From the NCBI GenBank assembly GCA_039090855.1, contig CM077027.1, positions 99,856,316 to 99,920,315 on the forward strand: DNA of 64,000 nt, in the 5' to 3' direction. The DNA comes from Macrothele yani (taxonomy: Eukaryota > Arthropoda > Arachnida > Araneae > Macrothelidae). The position numbers and the translations under genes were made by a program. Every line of letters begins with the position of its first letter. Positions within the stretch are counted from its first letter, which is position 1. The notes beneath the pieces are model-generated. The model saw nothing but the letters and a program-made list of their open reading frames with translations, did not search any database and was not told where the DNA came from. Below are positions 10,800 through 21,999 of this stretch, piece by piece.

Positions 10800-11488
10800 A
10801 ATATCTAACAAAAAGAAGTTAAGGCTCAGCGAGACGTAACTAGCGCAGCCATATCTTCTGGGAAAACGTGCAGTGCCCAGAAGCCAACATACATACTGAT
10901 CGGCTGATGCCAGAGCAGACTGCGCATGCATATTTTTGTTTGACTTCAATTCTTTGGATAAAAAACAGTCGGCCGTTAGCCGAGCTACTCGGACTCACAA
11001 CACGTGATTGTTACCTTCTCGGTAGCATAATCACTTCGCAAATCGGATATGTTAGTTTTGTTACGCCACCTGGGTTAGTTAAGGTGCTTGTTCTTCAGTT
11101 TTTCAGAAATATTTTCAGTAATGCCAAATACTAGGGAATGTCTGCATTTTGTACGGATCCTTACGCCTAACTGTAATATTTTCTGAAATTTAATTTAAAT
11201 AGTAATACTAATGTTATTGCATATTTTTCTCACTAAAATAAGGGAGGGCGGGGTATCGGAAAACAGCAAGCATGACAACAAAAAACTGCTCTAAGCAAAT
11301 AGTCATCATATCGAAGGAAACCATCGTGGATCAAAGAAAAGCTTCACTGCCATAGTCTCCCTCTAACGTGTTTTGCTCCTGAATGTTAACTTTCCCTCAG
11401 AGCATATCTCAAAATGTGGTGGCGCTGTTGCCGCCGGTTTTACGTTATCTCTGTGAGAGTTGACCTTCTTTAAGCGTTAGATATTCTT
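10800..11488. other. Insertion or unrelated sequence splitting the mariner relic
   Basis: Mariner coding similarity stops near 10795 and returns near 11490. The sequence between has no recognised protein or terminal repeats. The exact borders and the nature of the insert are unclear. Confidence 0.35.
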
Positions 11489-11489
11489 T

Positions 11490-11765
11490 GGCTATGATCA
11501 CCGAGCAAAATCCTCATGTAGCAGTAGAAGAATTAGCAGAGCAGTTCCGAGCAACCCTTTTCAGTGGTCCACTGACATCTGCAAAAGATTGGTACAGTTT
11601 CTAAGCTGAGCCAGTGATTTCTTCACAAGTTATCGGAGCACAATCTGAAGCAACGAATGGAGGTCTGCACATCTCACCTCTGTCGATTGAAAAAGGAATC
11701 TTTTCTGAATTACCAAAATCCAGTGTATGTAACAAAAGAGAAGCCTTATAAAGCTATGGGATGTC
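11490..11765 (+). pseudogene. Mariner transposase fragment, second part
   Basis: Translation gives EQNPHVAVEELAEQF, then frameshifted pieces KLSEHNLKQRMEVCTSHLC and LKKESFLN. These follow one another in mariner transposases, where a second helix-turn-helix is followed by the H-x-L-x-x-x-x-x-x-R-x-x-x-C linker before the first catalytic aspartate. Small insertions shift the frame, and the sequence ends before any DDD catalytic residue. Together with 10600-10795 it is one dead mariner copy split by about 0.7 kb. It has no function in its present form. Confidence 0.55.
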
Positions 11766-11786
11766 ACCAGTCTGCTCTGTATGGGT

Positions 11787-12290
11787 CATTCCATGCCAAA
11801 TCAACACAGCACTCAACCTTGACATCTCCGATTTTAACGAAAATAGGAATTTCTCCTTTTTCGTCGTAATTTGGGTTATCCTCGAGATCGATGCATAACT
11901 GAACAGAAATTTTGGGGCAATTGGTAGTGGTGAAGGATGCTTTCCACCTGAAACTTTCAAAAACGGAAATTTCGTCTTTCAAAACTTTCGGAAACAGTAA
12001 AGATTTCTCCCATAATCGTAATTTTATTTTTCACGCAATGTTTCTTCTGCCTAGTATTGTTGGTTAAATTTCATTTTATTTCATAAATATTTGTATTTCA
12101 CCTTGAAAATGGAAATCGGACGTAGCAAAGATTTCTCTCTTAACTGTAATTTTTTTTCCCAACGATGTTGTGAACGTGTATCCTGTGTTCTTAAATATCC
12201 CCGCACCCACCCCCGCAAAAAAAAGGTTTGCATTTCAGCTTGATAAAGGGGGAGAGTCCTAAAACGAAAGTAACGAAGCTGAAAAATTTA
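11787..12290 (+). repeat. Terminus relic (GTCATTCCATG type) followed by S1 repeat units
   Basis: Begins GGTCATTCCATGCCAAATCA, closely resembling the ends of the long-TIR elements at 23842 and 42483, including the downstream CCGATTTTAACGAAAAT block. From about 11940 it passes into two copies of a roughly 150-bp unit (called S1 here) marked by CCATAATCGTAATTTTATTT. A divergent inverted copy of 11830-12250 lies at 60010-60450. It looks like a non-autonomous derivative or a solo end. Confidence 0.55.
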
Positions 12291-12399
12291 TAAGAATTGA
12301 TGTATGGTATTCAAAAGCATTCATATTCTCCAAGTTACACTGTTTATCTTTTATCTAAAATAGTGAAAGCTATCGTGCATTTCATGGTCTTCAGACTGA

Positions 12400-13380
12400 A
12401 AGTTCTTTCAGCATGCTGGATAAAATTACATTCCAAGGGAGTTGTGAAGCCTACTGTTGTAGCTGATGGTGATATTGAGCTTAATTTTTCAAATAACAGT
12501 TTTTCAAAAAGAAAAATCAGAAAGAGGACACAGAACTAGTAATTGGAGTAAAAACAAGAATGTATTTAAGTGAAATCATTTTAAACAAAAAATGAACTTT
12601 CTAAGTTCTATACATCTGTCAGAAAATTTTACGTGGACAAATAATTTTATAAATCAATAAAAGATACTGATCTATGATGAATTCTTAAAACATGCAGAAG
12701 TAGCAGATCCTTCACTTAGAACCAGATGCCGCCCCGGTGGCGCAGTGGTTCTAAGCGATGGCCTCTGATCATTCGTCCGAACGGGGTCCGGGTTCGAATC
12801 CCGGTGAGGCATGGATGTTGTGTTTGTCTTACGGCACTGGCTCTCTCCCTTCCCTGGAACCAGTGACCCTAAATTAGGGACGGGCGACTGCTTATAGCCC
12901 ATTGAGTTGCTCACGGTGGTCGTTAAACCTCCAATCAAAAAAAAAAAAAAAAAAAAAAAAAACTTAGAACCAGAACATTGTTTACTTCTGTATTATAAAT
13001 AAAGCGCTTTCCATTTATAATAACTGAAAATGAACTTGAAATACTGGAAGCGGAATTGCTTGTTATCAAGAGCTCTGACAAATTAGAGACCATACCAGAA
13101 ACAGATAGAATAGATGTCACTTGGTCAGAAATCTCAAAATTAAGTGGCAGTAATGGAGCTGTTAAGTATACTATTCTTTCGAAAGTAATGTTTGCAATAC
13201 TTGTAGTTCCACACTTGAATGCTGTGAGTGAGAGAGTTTTTAGTTTAATGTAAAAAAATAAAGTCCCGTTTCCAACCTAATTTAGGTTTAGAAACTGTAG
13301 AAGCACTTACTTTCTGCTGAGGAACTCAAATCTGCAAAACAATGTACAGCCAAATCGCTAAAGAAAGCTGTTTAATCAAT
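12400..13380 (+). pseudogene. hAT transposase remnant, C-terminal half (interrupted by a SINE)
   Basis: Pieces in three frames read, in order, IGVKTRMYLSEIIL, SVRKFYVD, FLKHAEVADPSLRT, then after a SINE IDVTWSEISKLSG and LSKVMFAILVVPHLNAVSER followed by VFSL. The last block is the hAT C-terminal dimerisation region, with the usual hydrophobic-P-x-S-N-A-x-x-E-R-x-F-S pattern. It is followed by a stop and frameshifted RKNK-type sequence. The SINE at 12727-12961 interrupts the frame at ADPSLRTR. Stops and frameshifts make it inactive. The N-terminal zinc finger and most of the catalytic domain were not found nearby. It probably belongs to the ZBED-like hAT group, but that is inference. Confidence 0.6.
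12727..12961 (+). mobile_element. tRNA-derived SINE copy 7
   Basis: Full member with a long A tail (about 12937-12961). The exact 13-bp duplication ACTTAGAACCAGA lies at 12714-12726 and 12962-12974. It interrupts the hAT remnant, so it is younger than that copy. Confidence 0.95.
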
Positions 13381-13639
13381 TTTTTTGTTATGTAAAAAAA
13401 ATGTATCTGGCATGCTGTATATTATTTTCCAAGTAAAAAATTTGGAATATTTTGATACAGATTTTCATGTATATAAATAAGTAAGTAAGTAAAAAATATT
13501 TATTAAATTAAATGAGTAACAGCATATTTTCTTTGGTTAAAATTATTCTTTTTGGTATGGCTACTGAAAAATGGCCAAAACTACTGAAAATTTGTACGAG
13601 TACTACTGAAAATATCTGAAACAGAAAAGGCATCTCTGC

Positions 13640-14160
13640 GAGAGAAACTATTTGCTCAACAGTTGGAACAAAAATATTAGTTTTGCTGTTTTCTGAATTC
13701 CTAGCCTATTTCTTAACTTAGAATGCAGAATGTTAAATGTTGAGGAAATTCTTTCAATTCCTGCTGAAGCAGATGTTGTTATTGATTGCAAAATACTTTC
13801 CAGTTCTTTTTTTATTCCTATTGACTCTCTCACTATGGAAAAGAAATATCACCAGTCTATAGAATTCACTGCAATTTGCACTTTTTCTTCCACTATCGTT
13901 CCAGTGAATGGTGCAGATTTTGCCAGAAGCTTAATGAGAATAGTCAGGAATGTGTGTCCGTATTTTTTGCTGGCAAATTGTAAAGCAACTTCTTTTTCTT
14001 CAGGCACATCCATGTTTTTTGCTTGAAAGTGAAGATCAGCGAGAAAGGCCAAAAATTGAGCTGAAGATTTAAAGCTGGACCATATCTTTTATGAAACAAC
14101 TCCAATTGCTTTTCATCTAAGATGTCATTTAATACAATTTTCAACTTTTTCCACACTATA
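13640..14160 (-). pseudogene. hAT transposase remnant, C-terminal end
   Basis: Minus-strand pieces in order read FLADLHFQAKNMDVPEEKE, KYGHTFLTILIKLLAKSAPF, SIVRESIGIKKELESILQSI and SAGIERISSTFNILHSKLRN followed by RLG. The last is a hAT dimerisation domain (A-x-x-E-R-x-F-S-T-x-x-x-x-x-x-K-L-R-N-R-L) and the rest matches the region before it. Frameshifts at about 13835 and 14040 break it. It is a different subfamily from the plus-strand remnant at 12400-13380: the two dimerisation domains differ and lie on opposite strands. No terminal repeats were identified. Confidence 0.65.
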
Positions 14161-14337
14161 AAACCGCCTTAGAAATTTTACAATCGTTCCTCTGGACTCT
14201 ATCAAGAGCATTGGCTATTGGTTGATATATTGTCAATAAATCCTTGTCGGCTGATATATTGCCAATATACCCAAATTCATTACCATTTCTTTGATTTTAA
14301 ATTCAATATTGCCATCTTTATTATTAACCACTACCCT

Positions 14338-14870
14338 GTAGCAGAATCTCGGCGATGGGTGATGTACATCACAGATTTATTTTGGTCCTGTAGATAAAAA
14401 CAATATCCCCAGAGCCCTATTAAATCATTTTGCAGACTCCCTGTCATATATGCAAGCTTTCCACTTTTCAAAATTTCTGAAACCTGAAGTTAGGCAGAAT
14501 GATGATTTCTCCCGTAATCGTAATTTTTTTCTCGCGATGTTCCCTATATGCTTGAAGAGAGGATTGTCTGATATTGTTGTTAAATATCATTTTGCTGCAT
14601 AGATATTAGTGTTTTAATTTGAAAATAGAGGCAACTATTTCATTTTTCCGAAAACAAAATTTGACGGAATCCAGTAATCTTAAATTCTTGTGATGTTCCC
14701 TTTGTTTGCCCTGTATGGTCATTAAATATCATGTTATTAGATAAATGTTCGTATTTAAAATTGAAAATGGAGGAAAATTTTCCGAAAACCAAAGTTGTAT
14801 GGAGCGAAAATTTCTCCGTAATAAAAAATTCCTCCCTCTAAAATGACCCTCTGCCTGCTGTGCTTGTGTA
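14338..14870 (+). repeat. S2 minisatellite unit followed by S1 units
   Basis: The start (TAGCAGAATCTCGGCGATGG) belongs to the S2 unit, repeated at 35030-35490 and 37286-37450. From about 14468 three S1 units follow, each with a CCGTAATCGTAATT-like block, a TTGTTGTTAAATATCAT-like block and GAAAATGGAGG-like spacing, at about 150 bp. The last is cut at TTAA (14871) by the piggyBac-like element. Confidence 0.6.
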
Positions 14871-15276
14871 TTAATTGTTTAGCCCTTTGATCGTTGAGTT
14901 TGAAACTAGGTAAGTGCACACCCAGCGTTGAATATGTTAGAAGCACGTTTACCCCGCAGTGCATACAAATATACAGCGTAACAGCAACAAATGTAGGAAA
15001 CAAAAGCGGAATAGATACAACGTATGTACAGACCTTTTTCTGAGGACGGATACAATTAGAAGTGTCGCATAGCATGATAAATCCTAAAACAAGGATCCAC
15101 ACAGAATCCAACTTGGCAGTTTTTACTTCAAAAACGAGTTTCCTTCCAAACCTTTTTCCACCAATGACTTTTGAGCAGCATTACAGCACATTTTCGCCTT
15201 GGTGCTGGCTGCTTTTGTGTGGGTGGAATGCATTAAGGGAAATGCTGTTCAATCAGTGGATGGATTACCATCACCT

Positions 15277-16690
15277 TTACAGTTGGCCTGGTTTTTGTCG
15301 AAGATATATCAAGTGATATTTTTCTATTATCCTGTCAATAAGATCCAGTCGAAACGCTAGATGATCCATTGTACCACCTTGCTGCCAATACAGAATGAAG
15401 GCGTTGAAGACCGATGTATGCAGAAGCTGATGTAAAATTTTCACGTAATATCTCTGCAGATATCGGACTCCAGGGTAGTATGACAGCATCTGGTCCATTC
15501 GGTCAACTCCTCACATTGTGTTATTATAATCCAGAATTACTACAGATTTAGTAGCAGTTCCTGTCATTGTTTGTACATCTGTAGTCTCATTGCCGTGTAG
15601 GCTACTGAGAAGAGACACAGGTTTTTTTTTTTTGTCCTTCCATGCGAGAGCCACAATTGTCTCTCTCTGATAAGCTATGATGTCACCTTTCTTTAAGTTT
15701 GCTGACTTTCATGTCTTTTGGCATATCTTTTTGTGTCAGCTTTACTGTCCCATAAACATCAGTCTGCCATTGAACAAGAATGTCAGCAAGCTCAGGACTA
15801 GTGTAAAAATTGTCTATGGTAAGACAATAACCGTTGTCGAGAAGAGGTGACTAAACTCAGCATAACCTTTGTTCCTAAAGCCATGTCTGGTGGACAATTG
15901 AAAAATTGCATGCATTTTCCAGTGTAAATGATCATATCCACAAATAGGCTGTGGAATTTTTGCATGGTTTAAAACATTTGATTCCGAACCGAGATCTTTT
16001 CATTGGCAAATACTGTTTTCAGCTGAGACGTCCTTTGAAGAGAAGAAGGCTTTCATAAACGCAGATATCTCTGGAAGGAATATATGCTTGAGAAAACCTC
16101 TGTCTACTGTAATCGAATACAGCACCAATCTTTTTAGCTTTGGGTTTGGATGCATGCAGAGCCATTCATTATCACTAAAATGCAGAAATCTCATAGCAGT
16201 AAAACCCTGCATTCAGACATGATTTGTGAGAAGAATGGTGTTTTAATATTTTTTTTTTTTTCTGGACCAGTAAGTTTTTACATCTGGCTTCTGAACAATT
16301 CCTTGCAAAATTAACTCTGCAAAGAAAGTTCTTAACTCTGAAATATTTGTCTCTGTCCAATTTGTAACTCTTGAATGTGGTTTCAGCTGGCCAGTTCTCC
16401 TAATTTGTTCTGCCCTTTTGTTGGTTTCATCAACAATGAGTTGTAACATTTTGTCATAAAACAACAACTTCAAAGTAGTCTAAGGATGCTGCATTCGCAG
16501 GTAGAACACCTGTAGTAATTCCAGGGGTGCCACTAAAAGCAAACCAAGGTCGGCCATGGCAAACTTTCTCTGTCGGAACTCTGTACAACTAATGGGCATC
16601 AAAAACAGATGTATCAACTTTATTCTCAGATGAACTATGAAATAAATCTATTTCACTCTCACCTGTGCTACAGGCAAACTGTTCTTCATA
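15277..16690 (-). pseudogene. piggyBac-like transposase, main part (broken)
   Basis: This is the body of a cut-and-paste transposase acting at TTAA. Read from 16690 leftward on the minus strand, the pieces are an N-terminal helical part ending in the piggyBac signature TNWTETNISELRTFFAELIL and YWS (16243-16473); MRFLHFSDNE (16000-16212); FLPEISAFMKAF; HGFRNKGYAEF; TIDNFYTSPELADILVQW, where the D is a catalytic-type aspartate; KKGDIIAYQRE; WKDKKKKPVSLLSS; and GVDRMDQMLSYYPG, the second aspartate pair. A C-terminal LLHTSVFNAFILY follows (15277-15498). At least four frameshifts and stops break it. The first catalytic DE motif is not clearly kept. The C-terminal cysteine-rich domain was not seen. 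The N-terminal 30 codons lie beyond the inserted hAT element at 19779-19860. Confidence 0.75.
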
Positions 16691-16704
16691 ATATTCCTCA
16701 GTGA

Positions 16705-19700
16705 CAGTGGTGGGGAATTCCGGGAAAATCTTACCAGCCAGGAATTTTTACCCCTAGCCAAAAAGATGCGCGATATAGGCACATTACGACAACAGTGTAC
16801 AGTGATGGGATATGACACACATTTTTAATTTCTGCCCCTATGTAATACAAATACATATATATGCTATACCAGATTGAAAAAAAATCCCCATGAAACCTTT
16901 GATTTATAATAGAGATGTATGACACCAATTTATTATTTTATAATTAAATATTTCATACCTAATTAATAGTGATTGTTCAGCTTTGTTTCTTTAAAATTTT
17001 TACATCAATTATTCAGCATCACAAAATTTTCCTTTTATGTCCTTGTACATGCTTTGTTCCACCTCCAAAGTACCACTTATCTAGAGTGTCTGCTGGATCA
17101 AAATTTTCTAATGATGTCCCATTAATGCGTATATTTAGGAGACTGTTCATACTTCTGTTGACTAATGAGGTCCTTAAAGGATTTTTGATAAGATTCATCA
17201 GGCTGAAGATGAATCTTATCAAAATTCATAGGTTGATGTTGATGCTGGTGTTACACAAAGAAGTGAAAACAACTGGCTTGTGAAAAAAACTTCTCCTTAT
17301 GTTCAGTAATCTTTAAAAGTAGTTCATCAACTTTCAAGTTCTGGCTACTTATTTTGAAGTCAAACCATTCATGTACCACACTTTTTTCAATATCTATTTC
17401 ATTGTTTTTGTGTTTGATTACTTCCTTAAAATGATGCAAGATAATTTTGATTTCATTGTCTCCAAAGTCACTCAAATCTTTTCCAGTGGGCCAAGTGAAT
17501 GTGTCAAAAACATATGTTGAAGTGATTACAGGGGAATAAATGTCACAAAATCTTTCCAATAAATATTTTTTTTGCAAAGTCTATCATAGTGTTTCTGTCA
17601 GATTTGAAGAACTTCTTCCCATTTGCAACATTTGTCAGAACTACATCTTTGTAAGTTCCTCCATTATAGGAGCTAAAAAATTCTTCATATTTTCCTTTTT
17701 CTTTCTGCAAATTTTCTAATTTCTTTTTTGCTTTCAAAACTTCCTTGTTGACTTGACATAAAAGCAAATGCTGTTTTTGGAAAACGAGGGACAAGTCTTC
17801 AAAGATTTGAAGAAAATCTAGGAGAAAACTGAGAATTGCCAGAAATCTTTTATTTTCTTTACTATGCCTTCTGCATTTTTGCTACCTTGTTTTTCATTTG
17901 CTTCATTTTCTAAATGCAACACAACTGGTTTGTAGTCATGAAAAATTGCTCTCAAAACTCCTACTTTAGATGCCACCCATCTAATTTGGTGCAATTTCTG
18001 AATTTTGAAATTTTTTGTGCTAATAAGTTGGCAATTTTTTTCCAGGTGCATGATTTTTTTACTGGAATGTCCATAAAATTTATAAATAAAAATAAGAATA
18101 GAGTCAAATGTTACTAAATACGATACATTCTTCATAGTATAAAGTATGCTTAACTGCAATTGGCGAGCAACACAATGCACATACAATAATATATGTGGTA
18201 ATTTTTTTTTAAATTTGACACATAAACCAGATACTTCACCAACCATGTTGGCTGCCCTATCTGCTGCTATACCAACAATCCAAGAATTTTTCTTCAAATT
18301 TAAACCAAAAGAAGCAAACTGTTTCTCAATAGCAGAAAAATAGGACTCAGATGTGCTATTTTCTAATTCTAAGAGTCCCAAAAAACATTCTTCAATTTTA
18401 CCACTTTTCAAATATCTTGCATACATCATCAATTCCTCTATTGTGCCCTTGTCTGTAGAGGCATCTAAAATAATGCTAATGAACTGGGACTGCTTTAGTT
18501 CCTTCAGTACAGACTCTGTTATAACCTCTGATATGCAAGAAATAAATTCCCTGCAAGCATTTCTGTTTGCATACTGGTTTTGTACATCAACCTCTAATTT
18601 TCTGGATAACATGACTAGTGACTCAATGTCAGAAAATGGCTTATTGTTTTTTGCAATATAGTAGCTCAGATTGAATAATACTTTGAGCTGCTTAAATATT
18701 TTTTCATCCATCTTTTTAATGCATTTGGCCAATGGGGTGCTAACAAGAAGCTGTGATGAATTTTCAATAAAATCAAAATTTTTTTCTATGCTGCACAGAT
18801 TTATCATGGAATTTAAAAGTTTCATGTTTGAAAGGGCCACTAAATCCCTGTGAAAACTTATGTGATGTATTGACTTTCACATCTGCTTTGCAGCAAAATC
18901 CACATTTTGCAAGACCATCTTCATAAACAATCCAGGGGAATTCTTGTATCCATTTACCTTGAAATTTCCTGTTCTGTGGCTTTTCACAATTTTTTGCAAG
19001 ATTTCTATCTTCAAGTAAAACATTTTCAGAACCAAGATAGAGTTGTATCACATTGCTATCAACCAAAACACGTGGCTTAGAGGATGAATCACATGACACG
19101 GCTACATTGCTACCGGACGAATTACGTTGGAAAAATGTAAATAAAGTTGATTGTTGTTTGGAATTAAACATATTGAGATCACACACCAATTTTCAATGAT
19201 ACTGTGATTTTTTATGTTGCAGAAGCCTTTTGTCCACCAAAACCGTGTTTTCGTTTCCAACGCGCGTTTAGGCAAAACGACAATTTAGTTGGCGCTCCGA
19301 GAAGACAGCCGTAGGTACCACGTGATCGAACAGGCGGGACTTCAGCAACGATTAATCCTGTGCGCGCTTCCCGTCGGTTACACAGCGTTCTGCAGTGGAA
19401 AAAAACTGTATTCCACCAGCAGCAGGAGCGACTCAGCTTGGCCTTGAGCGACTGCTAAGCATTCGTGACGTCAGCTCCGCTCTTTCGCATGCTCTTTCGT
19501 GCGAATGAACGCTTGGGTCGGTCTAAAAAAATAGAATGCTTTTCTGCCTAGTGAAGTATGACTTCAAAGTTCGGGTTTCGGATTAGAATATACTTGCCCG
19601 TCTTATAAATGAAGAAGCTTAAGGTGTAAAAAAAAAAATAGTGAAAGCCTAAAATATTATTATTTTATAAGCTGCAATTTTTAAGAGGTCTAAAATCCAG

Positions 19701-19770
19701 GAAATCCACTTGCCATGCCAGAAAATCCACTCGCCGATGGCAAGTGGGCGAGCGTAATTCTTCACCCTTG
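16705..19770 (-). mobile_element. hAT element copy 1 (3066 bp) with perfect 8-bp duplication
   Basis: The ends are CAGTGGTGGGGAATTCCGG at the left and, inverted at the right, CAAGGGTGAAGAATTACGC. The flanks carry identical CTCAGTGA at 16697-16704 and 19771-19778, the 8-bp target duplication of hAT elements. Removing it joins the two parts of the piggyBac-like reading frame. A second, longer copy is at 56920-62477. Confidence 0.92.
17019..19189 (-). pseudogene. hAT transposase, KIAA1586/ZBED-like (frameshifted)
   Basis: The gene reads leftward from Met at 19189. An N-terminal zinc-finger region (WIQEFPWIVYEDG with AKCGFC) precedes the catalytic RNase-H-like domain: SIILDASTDKG (first acidic motif), then AADRAANMVGEVSGLCVKF with HCVARQLQLSIL, the hAT signature block. 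RWVASKVGVLRAIF follows, then a long charged helix (17543-17794). The dimerisation tail has MNSLLNIRINGTSLENFDPA and DKWYFGG at 17019-17222. Frame changes near 18780-18840 (an A run), 17800-17820, about 17560 and about 17230 break it, so it is inactive. The order and the roughly 680-codon span are normal for the family. Confidence 0.8.
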
Positions 19771-19778
19771 CTCAGTGA

Positions 19779-19860
19779 CATCGCTGTCATCACTGCTGCT
19801 ATCATCTTCAACTAAAACACGAGAACTCTCCGTCTTGTGAGGGCCAGATGTCGACACCAT
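19779..19860 (-). pseudogene. piggyBac-like transposase, N-terminal piece
   Basis: From Met at 19860 the minus strand encodes about 27 residues ending SSSDDSDVTE, an acidic serine-rich start typical of piggyBac-like proteins. The frame runs into the 8-bp target duplication of the hAT element. On the other side of that element (from 16696 leftward) the same style continues with EYYEEQFACSTGESEIDLF, so the two parts were one exon before insertion. The acidic N-terminus is usually dispensable for catalysis. The gene is dead because of the hAT insertion and downstream frameshifts. There is no independent start downstream. Confidence 0.6.
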
Positions 19861-20411
19861 GCTCCACTGATCATGCACACACACAAACCAACACAAACGT
19901 TACTGCTTCTTATTGCTTTTCCACCAAGATGAACTTCTTTAATCTATCAAATAACTTTTGTCAACTAAGCCCATGTATTGGAATACGCTGGTCACAAAAA
20001 CTTTGAGATAGTGAGGTTTCGAAGTGCAAACGTGGTGTTAGTCACATTTAGCGACTACCGGAGCTCTGTTATCAGCGTGGGTAGTTACGTCCTATGTAAT
20101 TTGCATCGTGACCATGTAGAAATTTGCCAAATGTATTGCTGTCAATGTGGGATTATTGTGAAATTATGCCTACATAACGCTTCAGCATTGACAACAGAAA
20201 TAGGATTGTTGGAATGTTAGAGGCAAAGAAACAGGGTTTGAATACATGTCTTCTGTTCAGGGCTATGTAATGAAAGGCAGGCCATACATACAATGATTGG
20301 ATAGTCCGAAGATAAATCATTTCCTCCGCATCAGCTTGTGGTATGAGTTCCTGTAATTGTTGTACGTTGTGCAGGTAACAGCTATGTACAGTTATCAACC
20401 CCATCACGTAA

Positions 20412-20541
20412 AGGAAAGCTTTGCATACACTAGATGCGTCGTTAACAGTGGGCAAAGAAAATCTTTGCATGCACTAGATGCGTCGTTAACACTGGGCAAA
20501 GGAAATCTTTGCAAGCTTTAGATGCGTCGCTAACTCTCAAA
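20412..20541 (+). repeat. Three 44-bp subterminal direct repeats
   Basis: AGATGCGTCG recurs at 20432, 20476 and 20520, each unit with a TCTTTGCAnGC-type block and GTTAAC. They lie just inside the right end of the piggyBac-like element and could be transposase-binding repeats. Confidence 0.6.
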
Positions 20542-20574
20542 GGGCTAATAATTATTTAATTACATAAATGTTTT

Positions 20575-20770
20575 CATTTGAGATGGGAAATGGAGAAAAT
20601 TTTTCTGAAAACGGACGTAGAATGGTGTGAAGATTTCTCCTGTTGTGACAATATTTTTCTAATGATGCCTCTGCACTTTATTGTTGTTAAATATAAACTT
20701 ATGTTTCAGCTTGAAAATGGTGGCAAAATTTCAGACGCAGAAGGCCAGAATGTTCTTGATCCTAATTAAC
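20575..20770 (+). repeat. S1 repeat unit on the right flank of the piggyBac-like element
   Basis: Contains GAAAATTTTTCTGAAAACGG, a CTCCTGTTGTGACAATATTT block and TTGTTGTTAAATATAAACTT, matching S1 units at 14468-14870. It continues the array that the piggyBac-like element entered. Confidence 0.6.
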
Positions 20771-20859
20771 ACTGCAGTTGCAGTTGCTGTAGTAACTAGA
20801 TTAGACACTTTTTTAGATGGAAAAATATGTCTGCAATTTTTCATTGTTTTCCATATCTT

Positions 20860-21995
20860 GTAGTTATTTTGCTTAAGTGACCACCTGCAGATTATTTTGT
20901 GGCACTATTATTTCTGCCGCAGACTGACCAGGAATTTTCTGCTATGGGTAACCACTATTGCCATGAGTATTGGCCAGTGATTGATGTAACCTCTTAAACA
21001 GTCGCACACTGAATTCCACATATATCTTGGGGCAACACAAGAGCTAATCCACCAGCTTGTTTATATGCTGATCTAACAAAATCATGATTTCTGAAATGCT
21101 TCACAATTTGTGTACCCTGTTGTTTGATGTTTGAACTCTATAGATCTCCTGCAAGAAGGTTTAATAAGTGAGCTGTGCAACCATATGTGATAACATCAAC
21201 ATTTTCTCCATTTCTTTCCTCATCTTTGTCATGTTTGTCTGTTACAAAACTCCTAACTTCACAATGGATTTTTTTTTCTGCTGATTTCAAACTGCATAGA
21301 AATTTGTTCAAGGTAATCACTTGTATGGGGATACCCAAAGTGTTAAAACTGTACACTAAATAGACATCACTATCTGAAGTTGTTACAGAAAAACAAACAA
21401 CTGATTCATTATGGACATTGGACCATCCATCTATACTCATGAAGACTATCTTACCTTTTAAAGACACAACATTTCTCTATTTCATTGTCAAAACCTCGTC
21501 TAACAAACAACCTGCTATATCGTGTTCTTTTGGTGGCTTATAGCCAGGATGTAGCATTTGAATAAGGTTCTTGAACTCCTTATTTTCAACCATATGAAAT
21601 GGAGTGTTTGAAGAATAGATCAAAATATTTGCAGGTCAGAATATTTTTTCTTTTCAGCTATGGTTCGTGTCACAAATGAATCCTTTCTCCATTTTTTAAT
21701 TTTTTCTGTGCTGTCACAGATTTAGTGGTTCTTTCAGGTACCAATGGCAGTTCTCTTTTATGCTTGGACTCCTTGGCAGGTGAAGCATCATAAACTTCAG
21801 CATATCTTAAATTCATTGAAGTGCTTGGTTGATGGTCATTAACTTGTATTTAATGAATGCAATGAGTAATGGTTTTTATGCATTTGTTTTTAATGAACAC
21901 AATGAGTAATGGTTTTGCATGTGTGTAATAAGTCTCTGGATCTCTTTTTCACACAGTTTGCACTTAGCAGGTGAACCTTTGCCACTCATATTTTT
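20860..21995 (-). pseudogene. hAT transposase remnant with DUF659-like domain
   Basis: Read leftward from about 21990: MSGKGSPAKCKLCEKEIQRL, a BED-type zinc finger piece with CxxC, then degraded sequence. Next is MSIDGWSNVHNESVVCFSVT with TYGCTAHLLNLLAGDL (21138-21467), the DUF659 core and the hAT aspartate motif. GTQIVKHFRNHDFVRSAYKQ and GGLALVLPQDI follow (about 21010-21130). This order matches DUF659-containing hAT transposases, which bind element ends through the BED finger. Stops and frameshifts are frequent, the dimerisation tail is absent, and the left end meets S1 repeat sequence. No terminal repeats were assigned. Confidence 0.65.
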
Positions 21996-21999
21996 AATT

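Larger units (their letters stand above)
9344..11770 (+). mobile_element. Decayed mariner-type element
   Basis: The left end reads AGGTATTGGGTCATCCCATA followed by AGTAATGCAG, which resembles mariner terminal repeats. Coding remnants of a mariner transposase lie at 10600-10795 and 11490-11765 in the same orientation. A SINE is inserted at 9646-9867, and about 0.7 kb of unrelated sequence separates the two coding remnants. I did not find a matching right terminal repeat. Confidence 0.6.
14875..20555 (-). mobile_element. piggyBac-like element, split by a hAT element
   Basis: TTAA lies at 14871-14874 and 20556-20559, and the flanking S1 repeat sequence fits together across the pair. Just inside each end is TTAGCCCTTTGA (inverted at the right end), the CCCTTT start common in piggyBac-like termini. 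The exact ends are uncertain by a few bases. Inside is a decayed piggyBac transposase on the minus strand. Near the right end three 44-bp direct repeats occur. A complete hAT element (16705-19770) sits within. Confidence 0.65.

Noticed and set aside
20153..20470. 105-codon minus-strand frame as a gene
   Set aside because: It lies in the 5' non-coding part of the piggyBac-like element and overlaps its subterminal repeats.
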